Shown in pieces: positions 43,905 through 55,200 of a stretch of 64,000 bases of DNA (position 1 is the first letter of the stretch; every line of letters begins with the position of its first letter). The DNA is from Culex pipiens pallens (taxonomy: Eukaryota; Arthropoda; Insecta; Diptera; Culicidae): positions 3,993,940-4,057,939 of the forward strand of contig NC_068937.1 of assembly GCF_016801865.2 (NCBI RefSeq), read 5' to 3'. A program made the position numbers and the translations under genes. The notes under the pieces were generated by a model that made no database searches, had not been told where the DNA came from, and worked only from the letters and a program-made list of their open reading frames with translations.

Positions 43905-45275
43905 ATGGCCGGACTGGAGCTGATTATCGGCACGTACGAGGAGTACACCGTCGGCTACAAGGTGGAACCGTTCAAAACGGATTCGTCCCGGCAGTACCTG
44001 AAGGAAATCTTCTCCACCCACAACCACACGGCGTCGGTGCGCGTGCTCGCGAGCCACGGCAAGCTGTTGGCTTCCGGCGGAGCCGATGACCGGATTTGTA
44101 TCTTCGACCTGGAGACGGGAACGCTGCGGGACGAGCTGCTGCACCACAACGGAACGGTCAACTGTTTGACGTTTTCGGCGGACGGGAGCTACCTGTTTAG
44201 TGGCAGTTCGGACGGGACGATCGCGGCGATCAACGTGAAGAAGCTTGCGGTGGACAAGACGTGGCGGAATGCGCACAAGGCGGCGGTGCTGACCATTACG
44301 ATTCATCCGCAGGGGAAGTTGGCGCTGTCGCTGGGCGCGGACATGACGCTGCGGACGTGGGATTTGGTGACGGGGCGGACGATCTACACGCGCGGGCTGA
44401 AGGGCGATTCGCGGTTTGGCGGGTTTTTGTCGTGGGTCGAGTGGAGTCCGGACGGGGCTCATTTTGCGCTGGTGGGGAACCGTGTGGTGGATGTTGTTTC
44501 GGTGGACACGACCAAGTCGGCGCGGACGGTGACCTGCTCGAGTCGGCCGGTTTCGCTCTGCTGGATCTCGGACACGGAAGTGGCCGTCGGGTTGGACGAC
44601 GGTCACCTGGTTATGTTTGATTTGGGCGATGGAGCGGAGGTGGAACCGGAGAAGATCCGAGCGTACGAGACGCGCCTGAAGGCGATGGCCATCGTCGGGA
44701 ATCATCTGGCGACGGCGTCGAGTTCCGGGGACATCAGCCTGTGGGAGATTGACGGCAGCGAACTGCACGAACTGTGCACCACCAACATCGGCTGTCGCCC
44801 GACCTGTCTGGTGCTGGTCGAAGCGGACAAACACGGCCTGCACAAGTACCTCCAGAAGCAGGACGATTCCAAGGAGGACCTCAAGAACCAGCTGAAGCGA
44901 ATTCACGCCATCGGCAAGGTCATCGTGGAGCACGAAGATCCGCTGCAGGCCGCCGCCACGCAAAAGGCGCAGAAAAGAGGAAAAAGCAAGAAGCGACCTG
45001 CCGGCGGGGAACCTGCGGAACCGCCGACCGGCTTCAGCACGCCACTGGTCAAGAAGGCGAAATCGGCTCAGAAAAAGCGCGCCGCGAATACGAGTGTGGC
45101 GTCCGGCATTTGGGAAGAGGAGGACGTTGGGGAGGTGGAACCGTCGGAACCGGTCGCGTCGCCGGTCGGCGAGAAGAAAAAGAAGAAAGCTAAAAAGGGA
45201 GACGCGCTGAGTCAAACGATTTCTGGGGCGGTGAAAACGGGGAAGAAGAAGGAAAAGCGAAGGGGATCGCTGTGA
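43905..45275 (+). CDS. Pak1ip1: PAK1-interacting protein 1 / Mak11 WD40 protein, 456 aa
   Basis: A single-exon gene with a good start context (CCCCAATGG). The amino end MAGLELIIGTYEEYTVGYKV is the family signature. About six WD40 repeats run over residues 1-310, with blades such as LASGGADDRICIFDL, LFSGSSDGTIAAINV and LALSLGADMTLRTWDL. The tail (about 360-456) is Lys-rich, with KKAKSAQKKR and KKKKKAKKG blocks that look like nucleolar targeting signals. Family members act in 60S ribosomal subunit maturation (yeast Mak11) and can bind p21-activated kinase. Length matches the family. AATAAA signals follow at 45302 and 45321. The gene converges with CCT2 downstream and lies next to repeats upstream. 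Confidence 0.93.
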   Translation: MAGLELIIGTYEEYTVGYKVEPFKTDSSRQYLKEIFSTHNHTASVRVLASHGKLLASGGADDRICIFDLETGTLRDELLHHNGTVNCLTFSADGSYLFSGSSDGTIAAINVKKLAVDKTWRNAHKAAVLTITIHPQGKLALSLGADMTLRTWDLVTGRTIYTRGLKGDSRFGGFLSWVEWSPDGAHFALVGNRVVDVVSVDTTKSARTVTCSSRPVSLCWISDTEVAVGLDDGHLVMFDLGDGAEVEPEKIRAYETRLKAMAIVGNHLATASSSGDISLWEIDGSELHELCTTNIGCRPTCLVLVEADKHGLHKYLQKQDDSKEDLKNQLKRIHAIGKVIVEHEDPLQAAATQKAQKRGKSKKRPAGGEPAEPPTGFSTPLVKKAKSAQKKRAANTSVASGIWEEEDVGEVEPSEPVASPVGEKKKKKAKKGDALSQTISGAVKTGKKKEKRRGSL

Positions 45276-45301
45276 AGAAGTTGTTCTAGAATCTAGAATA
45301 T

Positions 45302-45326
45302 AATAAATGGAAAACTTTTCAAATAA
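45302..45326 (+). terminator. two poly(A) signals of PAK1IP1
   Basis: AATAAA occurs at 45302-45307 and again at 45321-45326, the first 27 bases after the PAK1IP1 stop. This predicts a very short 3' UTR. Confidence 0.6.
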
Positions 45327-45593
45327 AAGCCTTATTTTTTCACTCTAAAATTAGTATTTTTTGTTGATCTTATCTCATCCAAGTAATCGATGCTGTTCGA
45401 ACGTCAATCAAAATTGCTCGACTGTCGATATTCCATTGATATCGACCAAATTCGATACTATTAAGTTCAAACAGATCGAAATTTTTCGATCAATTCTGCT
45501 TGATGTTGCTCAAACGGAGATTAAAACATTTCGGATAAGAAAAAATAAACAAAATTCACGCAACTTTACTGGTAAGTATGAGTGAGTGAGACC

Positions 45594-45599
45594 TTTATT
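45594..45599 (-). terminator. poly(A) signal of CCT2
   Basis: TTTATT on the plus strand is AATAAA for the CCT2 transcript, 330 bases past its stop. CCT2 and PAK1IP1 therefore end tail to tail with about 270 bases between their signals. Intervening DNA has no other feature. Confidence 0.5.
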
Positions 45600-45928
45600 T
45601 GGTTCCATACTGGAGAGGAAAAAATAATCAAACATTTCGTTAGTGCTTTCTTCCGATGTTTCCTGGCATCATCATATGTATTACATATCATTAGTGTGGG
45701 GTTCTGCGCGTTCTCAGCTTAAAGCATACAGGATTAGACACGTGCACGAGTAGATAGCGTATGAGTGTGTGTTTGTGTGTTATGATAAGGCGAAAAAATG
45801 TGTGTTTAAAAAAAAACTCGGAAAATCTTTGCTCGACAAAGGCCCTAAACAGCTAAGTTGGTTGTTACAATTGTGTGTTTTTTGCTTGTTTTACTGAGAG
45901 GAAAGATTAGAGTAAATTATGAAGTCGC

Positions 45929-47919
45929 TTAGCAGTAGCCACGGTCCGGGACGCGCTTCCGCGGGGCGCACTTGATGATGTTGTCCACGCGCAGGATCAT
46001 TTCGGCGGCTTCCGACGCGGACAGCAGCACCTGTCGCTTGACGGCGAACGATTCCGTGATGCCGAGCTCCTTCATGCAGCCGACCTTGCCCTCGTACATG
46101 TTGAGGCCGAGCGTGCTCTTGCCCTGGGAGTGACCGGCACGCAGTTCCGAGATGAGCTGGGCCGAATCGTACCCGGCGTTGTCGGCGATCGTGATCGGCA
46201 GCTGGAGCAGAGCGCGTCCGAACGCTTCCATTGCCATCGATTCCTTGCCTGGGGTTTCCGCGGCCAGTTTGAACACGGCAGATGCCATCAGCGTTTCGGA
46301 GCAACCTCCGCCGTACACGATACGGGCCTCTTTGACGGTAGCGGCCAGCACGCACAGGGCGTCGTGCAGCGAACGATCCGCCTCGTCGATGATCTGCTGG
46401 GTTGCCCCACGGATCACGACGGTACAGGCCTCTCCGAGGGGAACTCCGCTGAAGCGCAGCAGCGTGTCCTCGCCGATCATGACCTGCTCGATCAGATCGC
46501 AACGACCGAGACGAACCTGGTCCGGGTTGTCGAAGGTCGACACAATTTCACCTCCCGTCACCAGCGCCAACCGTTCGATTCCGTCGAAATCGGCATGCTC
46601 GATGGCCATCACTCCGGCGTCGGCAAACAGCTGCTCCGGGTAGTTGTAGATCAGCTGACGGTTGATGAACACGTTGCAGTTGTGGCCCAGGATGCGGTTC
46701 ACCTTGTCCTTCATCTTCTCCTTCTCGGCGACCTCCAGCTCGGCGATCTTCGCCATCGAGTCCACCTTGATGCTCGACCCAAACACCTTGATCTTGTCCG
46801 TGTCCATCGGCGTGTTGGCAATCAAGATCTTTGCGTTCTCGATGCGCTTCGGCTGGTGCACACCGGGCTTCTTGTCCAGCAGGAAACCCTCGTCCAGGAA
46901 CGAATCCTCCAAGCAACCACCGGTCTTCTTGATGCGCTGAATCGCGGTCAATTCCCCGGATCCCTTCAACCGCATCACGGCGTCGACGGCCAGCTTGGCA
47001 AAGTACTCCTTGTGCTGGGACAGAATCTTCGAGCTGAGCGTCGTCCGGGCAATGTTCATCAAATCCTCCCGGAACTTGTCCGCATCCTTCGAGTTGTCCT
47101 GGGCCGCGGCAATCAGCGCCGAACGTGCCGCCTGCGTGGCCGCCCTCCACCCGGCGATGATCGTCTGCGGGTGCAACTTTTGCTCGATCAGCTTCTCGGC
47201 CTCGCGCAGCAACTCCGACGCCAGCACCGTCACGGAAGTCGTTCCATCGCCAACCTCATCGTCCTGGACGCGACTCATGTCCACGAGAATCTTCGCCGCC
47301 GGATTGTCCACGCCGACCGCCTTCAAAATCGTCGCCCCGTCGTTGGTGACCTCAACCTGGCCGGCGCTGCGGCCGTGCGCCACCAGAATCTTGTCCATTC
47401 CCTTCGGGCCGAGTGTGCTCTTGACCAGGTCGCCGATCGCGATGGCCCCCACAAACGAGGACAGCCGGGCGATTTCGCCCTTCTCCTCCTCGGCTTCATT
47501 CTTCAGGATTCGAACCGGATTTAGCGAGACCTGAAAAAAAAGCAAAAAAAAAAAACATTAGTCATCGATTCTAACCTCAATCAATCGTAGTAAACAAAGC
47601 ACAGTTATTTTCAGCCCCAGGACTAGAACATTCCCGGAGGGGTGTTACGCCCCCCTCGTTACTCAAACCAACCAACCGGAACGGAATCGCAACCTCAACG
47701 TGGTCCCTCAAACCAGCTGCAACGAAATCGTCCGCGAAAGCCGTGGGCGAACCCCAGTTTTCCTGACCTCACGTGCTGAAAATGCCGGACTGACACCCGG
47801 TGCGAGAAAAGTGCTGTTTTGGGGAAAAATCCACATTTAACCGGGAAACTCCACCGCATTTCGCTTGCCCACCCATCAAAGCGTGCTTTTGCGATAGTTT
47901 AGGGCGATTTTCTTACCAT
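45929..47919 (-). CDS. CCT2: T-complex protein 1 subunit beta (CCT2), 534 aa
   Basis: A subunit of the cytosolic TRiC/CCT chaperonin, which folds actin, tubulin and other proteins using ATP. Exon 2 spans 47530-45929 and encodes everything from VSLNPVRILKNEAEEEKGEI onward. Exon 1 appears to hold only the ATG (47919-47917), immediately followed by GTAAG, and joins in phase. Family motifs: LGPKGMD at 41-47, NDGATIL at 64-70, GDGTTSV at 95-101, and VYGGGCSE in the carboxyl equatorial half. The end is APRKRVPDRGYC. Beta rather than eta is shown by VDMSRVQDDEVGDGTTSVTV, HPQTIIAGWR and QPKRIENAKILIANT. Length equals the family's usual size of about 535. No alternative in-frame ATG lies upstream in exon 2, which supports the one-codon first exon. 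Intron 1 is 386 bp. Confidence 0.94.
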
Positions 47920-48205
47920 TTTGAACACTTTTCACTGAAAATTAACTTGCACAGAGGTCGGTCTTTGCGTCGCGGTCGAAAAAACTGAACGGGGAATCAA
48001 GACTGCTGCGATGGACGAGGTTGTGCGGCCAACCGAGACTTTTTTTTTACTTTTTGACAGGTAGTACACGCTCAGCCGAAATCGGCTGACTCCACAAGAA
48101 CTCAGTTTTGGGGTTTTGGGTACTCTTCAAATTTCAATTTCAGCGTAGTTCTTTTGAAACTGGAACAAAACGACTAGACGAAAATTTAACAAAAATGAAT
48201 TCATA
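47920..48205. promoter_or_regulatory. CCT2 upstream region
   Basis: This is the 5' flank of CCT2 on the minus strand. No TATA box or clear heat-shock element was identified by eye. No other gene begins here. A repeat starts at 48206, so any promoter is confined to under 300 bases unless it overlaps the MITE. Confidence 0.35.
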
Positions 48206-48401
48206 TCCAGGTTTTTAAGCGAAGATGGCGTTCGAATTGTGAACGTCCGAAATGTCAAAATCACTCAGTAGCAGCAACATTAGAAAAAAAAATTTGGCTG
48301 TCATGCCATGGCACACTTTTTTCGTAATGTTGGTACCACTGTGTGACTTTGACATTTCGGGCGTTCACAATTCGAACGCCATCTTTGCTTAAAAACCTGG
48401 A
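48206..48401. mobile_element. 196-bp MITE with about 55-bp inverted repeats
   Basis: The left arm TCCAGGTTTTTAAGCGAAGA runs on to ATGGCGTTCGAATTGTGAAC. The right arm is its complement, ending CTTAAAAACCTGGA. TA flanks both sides (48204-48205 and 48402-48403). The arms are almost perfect, implying recent activity. Non-coding. Confidence 0.82.
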
Positions 48402-49189
48402 TACTGTATTTTAAGGGCATCTCCACCGCAGAGATCTAAATGCGTGGCAAACCTATCGGTTGGATCCCCATTTTAGCTTTGCTCCGTAGCTAATACACGT
48501 TTTCGCACCGCTGGGAGCTAATTTGGCTACCGAATCAAGCCCACCGCGGGGATCTAATTTATTTATTTTCAAATTCTAGCCGTTGTGTTTATCGAAATCA
48601 ATAAAACTACATTCTAGCATGATAGAACATGCTTCCAGTTGCATTATATGTCCTAATTGTTTACTTACATCAATAAAATATCATTTTCAAATTTTTAAAA
48701 GAGTTCATCCGATTTGCTCCCGACATGTTTGCACCCCAACTTTCGCACCGCGGGTAGCAGAGCTAAAGCTAAATTAGCCTTCGAGTTCATTCAGCGAAGA
48801 AAAAGTTCATCGGGGATCCGTCGAGTAGCCAAGATAGGTGTTCGAGAAGTCGTCGAGCTACCGGTGGCTAATGTTTTCAGCGATTTTTAGAATTATTTGT
48901 CTTTGTTTGGTTGAAGTTGCATTTATTTTGATTATCAAATTTGAATAAATATTGAAGAAATCAGTAATTTGGTTCAAAAAGACTTTATTAAATTGAAAAA
49001 TTGTGTTATTTATCATTATTTAGTATTTTTTAAATAAAAAATAATAAACCACCTATATTTGATATAAGCAAATCATCACAGAAAATTTAAACATTTTTTA
49101 ATTATGTATTAAAATTCAAATATATACCAAGAATTTTCCTTTTTGTATGCAACTGAAACTCACAAACGTTGAAAATCCCCGCCGAATCT

Positions 49190-50520
49190 CATGCAGAATT
49201 TTTAAATTAAATGGACAGATATAGTTTTTTGGTCGAAATGAGTAAAAACAGAAGTTGTCATTATAGCTGTCAGTCACTATTTCTAGTACCAACCAGCAAC
49301 CTCTGGACTGAGTCCAGTGCGCTGACTAATTGATCCACACGGATCGAAATGAAGTAAACCAGAGTGAAAATAAATTCTTAAATTCTTAAATTCTTAAATT
49401 TTTAAATTCTTAAATTCTTAAATTCTTAAATTCTTAAATTCTTAAATTCTTAAATTCTTAAATTCTTAAATTCTTAAATTCTTAAATTCTTAAATTCTTA
49501 AATTCTTAAATTCTTAAATTCTTAAAGTCTTAAATTCTTAAATTCTTAAATTCTTAAATTCTTCAATTCTTCAATTCTTCAATTCTTAAATTCTTAAATT
49601 CTTAAATTCTTAAATTCTTAAATTCTTAAATTCTTAAATTCTTAAATTCTTAAATTCTTAAATTCTTAAATTCTTAAATTCTTAAATTCTTAAATTCTTA
49701 AATTCTTAAATTTTTAAATTCTTAAATTCTTAAATTCTTAAATTCTTAAATTCTTAAATTCTTAAATTCCTAAATTCTTAAATTCTTAAATTCTTAAATT
49801 CTTAAATTCTTAAATTCTTAAATTCCTAAATTCTTAAATTCTTAAATTCTTAAATTCTTAAATTCTTAAATTCTTAAATTCTTAAATTCTTAAATTCTTA
49901 AGTTCTTAAATTCTTAAATTCTTAAATTCTTAAATTCTTAAATTCTTAAATTCTTAAATTCTTAAATTCTTAAATTCTTAAATTCTTAAATTCTTAAATT
50001 CTTAAATTCTTAAATTCTTAAATTCTTAAATTCTTAAATTCTTAAATTCTTAAATTCTCAAATTCTTTAATTCTTAAATTTTTAAATTCCTGATTTTGAA
50101 TTCAATTTTTGATCAAAATAGTGTTTTTGAATATTAGAATTTAGGGTTTTTCGTAAATTTATATTTTCGAATTTCTAAATTTCAGATTTTTAAGCTTTTG
50201 TAATTTTGACATTTAATTTCGAAATAAAATAAATGCTTTAATATTAAAATTATTCTTCAAATCTCCATACTTTTAATTTAAAATGTTCTACTATTGAGTT
50301 TTTCAGTCAGTTTATAGATATTTGTATGATAACTGTCAAGTTTATTTTCACTCTGGTTTACTTCATTTCGATCCGTGTGGATCAATTAGTCAGCGCACTG
50401 GACTCAGTCCAGAGGTTGCTGGTTGGTACTAGAAATAGTGACTGACAGCTATAATGACAACTTCTGTTTTTACTCATTTCGACCAAAAAACTATATCTGT
50501 CCATTTAATTTAAAAATTCT
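49190..50520. repeat. inverted pair of about 185-bp arms around the first array
   Basis: The segment 49190-49370 (with CCAGCAACCTCTGGACTGAG and ATCCACACGGATCGAAATGA) is repeated in complement at 50341-50520. Both contain a tRNA-like CTGGACTC..TCCAG arm. The spacer 50089-50340 matches element B at 62330-62410 (GTGTTTTTGAATRTTAGAAT). Confidence 0.8.
49371..50088 (+). repeat. TTCTTAAA 8-bp array, about 90 units
   Basis: Roughly 715 bp of nearly uninterrupted TTCTTAAA units; only scattered variants such as TTCCTAAA, TTCTTCAA and TTTTTAAA break the run. Non-coding in every frame. Element B carries only about six related units at 62250-62310, so this array expanded after the copies diverged. Confidence 0.95.
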
Positions 50521-50523
50521 GCA

Positions 50524-51165
50524 GAATTTAAGAATTTAAGAATTTAAGAATTTAAGAATTTAAGAATTTAAGAATTTAAGAATTTAAGAATTTAAGAATT
50601 TAAGAATTTAAGAATTTAAGAATTTAAGAATTTAAGAATTTAAGAATTTAAGAATTTAAGAATTTAAGAATTTAAGAATTTAAGAATTTAAGAATTTAAG
50701 AATTTAAGAATTTAAGAATTTAAGAATTTAAGAATTTAAGAATTTAAGAATTTAAGAATTTAAGAATTTAAGAATTTAAGAATTTAAGAATTTAAGAATT
50801 TAAGAATTTAAGAATTTAAGAATTTAAGAATTTAAGAATTTAAGAATTTAAGAATTTAAGAATTTAAGAATTTAAGAATTTAAGAATTTAAGAATTTAAG
50901 AATTTAAGAATTTAAGAATTTAAGAATTTAAGAATTTAAGAATTTAAGAATTTAAGAATTTCAGAATTTCAGAATTTCAGAATTTAAGAATTTAAGAATT
51001 TAAGAATTTAAGAATTTAAGAATTTAAGAATTTAAGAATTTAAGAATTTAAGAATTTAAGAATTTAAGAATTTAAGAATTTAAGAATTTAAGAATTTAAG
51101 AATTTAAGAATTTAAGAATTTAAGAATTTAAGAATTTAAGAATTTAAGAATTTAAGAAATTAAGA
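50524..51165 (-). repeat. TTTAAGAA 8-bp array, complement of the first
   Basis: About 640 bp of TTTAAGAA, the exact complement of the TTCTTAAA unit, with only three adjacent TTTCAGAA variants near 50960-50985. Together with the first array it can form a hairpin of some 640 base pairs. Confidence 0.95.
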
Positions 51166-51723
51166 TCAGGATTGCTAGGATTGCTTGTTTTCAAATCCGT
51201 ATTGGCTTATTTAAAATGTTATGCTTGAATTTTGCTTGTTACTCAATACAAATGACTTGTCTCTTGCATGTCCGGCAGTAGATCGACAATGCGTTGACCA
51301 AAATTAAACAAACACAGCCCCAATCTGACCTAAAAAACTAAACTGCATCACCCCAGATTACCAAAAGTTATTTTTCATGCGTTAACTTGCAGCACGGAAG
51401 GTAAAATATCTCCAAACTCGAATAATTGAAATCGAAAAATCAATCATCACTCCTAATGTAAACATTTACTGACGTGAGCAGGATAAACTCTATGTTTACA
51501 AACTCACATTGGCCCAATTACATTGTTTTGCTTGAAAAAACCATCCGTCAGACGATTTGCTCCTGGTAGATCCAGGAGCTAACCTGAGTTTTGTTTAGAT
51601 TCGGATGAACACGGATGAACTCGAACCTAAATTAGCTCTCGCACAAGTACCGCGGTGGGCTTGACGCGGGTGCCAAATTAGCTTTGCAACGCAATTAGGT
51701 CCCTGCGGTGGAGATGCCCTAAC

Positions 51724-51850
51724 ATTTCAATAGGGCGAATCTGCATTTGTAAACAAGCAGGCTATCCCTTTCGCTCAAGTGACAGTTCACGTCAAGTAAG
51801 AGGGGGATAGACTGATTGTTTACAAACGCAGATTCGCCCTATTGAACTGT
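51724..51850. mobile_element. small MITE abutting element A
   Basis: TTCAATAGGGCGAATCTGC and its complement GCAGATTCGCCCTATTGAA enclose CGCTCAAGTGACAGTTCACG. It begins within five bases of the end of element A. It is related to 11849-11972. Confidence 0.65.
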
Positions 51851-52289
51851 TACTACGGAATTTTAACATCGCCCGTTCTCCCACACTCAACGGCCTCAGC
51901 ACGTCGCGGGCCGAATCTTCATTTATTCTCCAATATTCTCAGCAACTGCATCTGCGCATATGTCAAATCGTCTGTCAGAACCCTTTTTGAGGGATACTTC
52001 TGATTTTGAGTGTAACCCAAATTAATCCAAATTTTTGGCCTGTTTTGTTATTAGCGTGTAACTGTTTTATTTTGTTGTCCCTTATTTTTGTGGCCGCTAT
52101 CCCAGATCGAAAGTCCGTAAACCCACGATGTTTTGTAAGGCAACGATGTTTTTCGAAAATTTCGATGAACTGTATGCTACGCGTTAGAGCGAAAGAGAAA
52201 GCATGCTTTGTATTTTCATCGAAGTTTCGCTTAGCATGCTATCTCACTCCTTCATGTTTGCGAATTTTTCGGCAGTTCTGTCAAACCTT

Positions 52290-55200
52290 GTCAAACGAAA
52301 AAAAACAGCATGGCGAGCACGTTTGCTCCATCACGAAAATTTGGTGGTCAGCTTTTCCGGGTTTGTTCCGGGTTGTAGGTGGAACTGGCAGGCCAACAAA
52401 CACCCGCAGATTCTCGCCATGTTGATAAGGAGTGGATTTTAAAGGTAAATTATAGGCTGTCTGTTTTTACTAGCTGTAAACTTTTTCAATTTCAGGGCCA
52501 AGTTATCAGAAAGGAGGCAAACTCCACTGAAATTCGCAAACCTCCGGTGTGGTTCCGCTTTCCGTTGCTCCACGATGTCCATCGATTTTAACGTGTTTAG
52601 TCAGCTAGCCGTCGTAAATTGTGTCCGCAAGCTCAACACGGGAACTACTCCCGGAATGCGGTCTTAGGGACGGTTCCACTTCCGCTTTTTGCTTAACTCA
52701 GTGTAATAATTTCATTTTTTTTTTCTCTTTAAACAGGTTGATGCCACCCGGAATTGTCACGAGGGACGATCATGGCAGACGAGCGGTCGCCACCCTACAA
52801 GTGCCCTCGGAAATCGTTCCAAAGCCGGAACTGGTTAGAAAGACGGTTCCGGCTCTACAAGTGTTCCCAAAGCGACGGTTGAGATGCTCCACGAACGCGT
52901 CCAGGTTCGGTTGACGAAGACGGATCCACGTACTTGTCCACAAGCGGTCCAACGCAGGTTCTCCGACAAACTTCAGAACCACGTCAACGAATACGACGCC
53001 GGAACCGACCTCCCGAGGCGTCATCAACATGATTCAGCTGCCGAGTTCGAGCCGGAAAAGGCCGTGTTGTGTGCCACCTCTTTGACCTGGAAGAATTTGA
53101 AAGTTAGTGGTGCAAAAAGCCGCTGACATCGCGAACAAACGCAACCTCCAAGGTTGGCCACTCGCAGAAGCGAGACCAGTACCGGGATCACAACGATCAC
53201 CGGCTCCGATGAGGCCAAGGAACGTCTCAAGTTGCGTCGCGAAGAGGACCAGCGAAGGAAGATGGAATGCAAGCAGGTCGAGGCCAGGAAGCTGCAGGAG
53301 TTGGAAAAATGCAAACCCCAAGGTTGGCCGCCCGGCTGCAGCGAGGCCAGCACCAGGATCACAACGACCATATTTGCCGACGGAGGCGTTCATGGAGTCG
53401 GAGATTGTCGTTCAGCGGCCCTTAATCGACCATCAGTCGACTACCACCGCCCTAGCAATAGAATGGCCACGTCGGTGGTCAAGAGCGCAAAGAAGGTCAT
53501 GGATCCGTCGCCCTGTGGTCAACATTCGAGAGGACGGTCGTAAGAACATGCCAAGGTCGGGGACGGTGATCTCAGCCGATCAATTCGATACCAGAGTGAA
53601 TCACCCGATGGTCACGGGAGGCCATCTAGTTTTTTAACGGAGTCTGTAGCAGTCGCGGAGACGGTGGCCGGCAAAATCTGGCCCAACGCGAACAGAGGGA
53701 TTTTGGTGAGAACAAATACAAATGCATTCGAATAAGTTATCATAATTTCATCATGTTTTCTTTTCTCTCTCTAGATTAGCAGCGTCTCCGAGCTTCTTGT
53801 AGACTCAGCAACATCAACGGAATCGGCACCAGTCACGATTCCTACAACGACGACATGCAACATTACCAGGAACGTTCCGCCACCAAGATCAAGAAGAAAG
53901 ATAAAAAAATGCCTCGGCGGCCTAAAGATTATATGCTGACCCTGTACAAAACTAAATTTGGCTATCTGGCCGATAACTTTCGGATGACAGTGCGAGTTTC
54001 ACGGTATAAATTTGAAATCATTTCTTTTCTTTCAAATGTACTCAAATCGGTATGATCTTTACAGAATCGCCACACATAAACGTTTTTCTCAACCAGAATG
54101 ATCCAAACCAGCATGTGGCCACAAAGCGGTCCCAGGCCGAACTAGAGATGAAGGTGAAGATTCCGGCGGCGTTCTAAACTGGGCGAAACACTCCTCCTTC
54201 TCCTGAATAATTTGACAACATCTAGATCAACGTGGGACTCTCGGGAGCGACCAGCAAGACCACCTCGGATGTGGCGTAGTTGTCGTTGGCAGCGGAATCA
54301 GTGCCACTGAAGGACAGGTAGAACATTAATCTTGGAATATTCCAACTCAAGCTAACGTTTCCCTTTTCCAGCTCAATAATTCCGGGCAACATTCACCGGA
54401 ACAACGTCCGGCAATTTCATGAACCGAGAACCAGAATCACATCGAAAATCTCCAGAACCACTTCAACAACTGGATTATGAAAACGAAACCGGTAGGCAAC
54501 CAAGCTGTCTCAGGCCACCAACCGTGCGCTGATGCTATCGTTTGTGTATCGCGGAGGAAGTTCCAGATCGCTGCAGCCAACGTGGGACGGTCCAAGATCG
54601 TACGACGACCGAGACAATCGGCAGAAGGCGGAAGAGTAGGCGATCGCGAGCCTCGCGGACAAATGCAACCTCCAAGGTTGGCCAACCAGCAGCAGCGAAA
54701 CCTACACCGGGATCACGGCGGTCATTGGCGTGACTCTTCGTCGGCGGTGGCTCCGTTCATGAATCCGGAGATTGTCGTTCAGAGGCCCATCATCCAGCGC
54801 ACGAGGCATCGAGGCTATCACCAAGAACGACGAGTTTGATTTCAACTAGAATTTAAAGTTTTCGGATGACGAGTCCCGCCGAAGTCGCGCCAACAACAGT
54901 AACAACTTCACAACCGGGAAGAGGACAAGCGCATGGATTAAAGTCGCGAAGACGCGAGCAGGACCGACTGGAGCAGGATCAACGCGAACGCGAACGCCAA
55001 GAGCGTGAATCGGTGGCCACGTCGGCGTCGGAAGTCGTTGAAACTGGACGCCGAGGACGAGGAACGTCTCAAATTGCATCCTCCCCGCGATGAGAGGAAC
55101 GCGAGCAGGCCGCGGCCATGAAGCTGCAGCAACTGGAGCAGAAGCTGAAGAGTTGAAGGCAAAGGACCGGGTCACCGGTCAAGAACGGCCATAAGGATCA

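Larger units (their letters stand above)
48415..51719. mobile_element. PIF/Harbinger-like non-autonomous element A, 3.3 kb
   Basis: The left end GGGCATCTCCACCGCAGAGA and right end TCCCTGCGGTGGAGATGCCC are inverted repeats. TAA flanks each side (48412-48414 and 51720-51722), the 3-bp TWA-type duplication of PIF/Harbinger elements. An inverted paralogue with the same ends and TAA flanks is element B (61366-63558). No transposase or Myb-like frame was found. The middle is an inverted duplication carrying two opposed arrays of an 8-bp unit. Confidence 0.75.

Noticed and set aside
43863..45215. A 450-codon minus-strand frame across PAK1IP1
   Set aside because: It is antisense to clear WD40 repeats and shows Arg/His-rich shadow composition.
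46130..47524. A 464-codon open frame on the plus strand across CCT2
   Set aside because: It is the complement of a highly conserved chaperonin gene. Its composition (His/Arg/Leu-rich) is typical of a codon-bias shadow.
45929..47919. CCT7 (eta) assignment of the chaperonin
   Set aside because: The amino end, the VDMSRVQDDEVGDGTTSV segment and the carboxyl end fit the beta subunit, not eta.
49371..51165. CRISPR-like array
   Set aside because: There are no spacers: the 8-bp unit is contiguous, and the context is an animal transposon.
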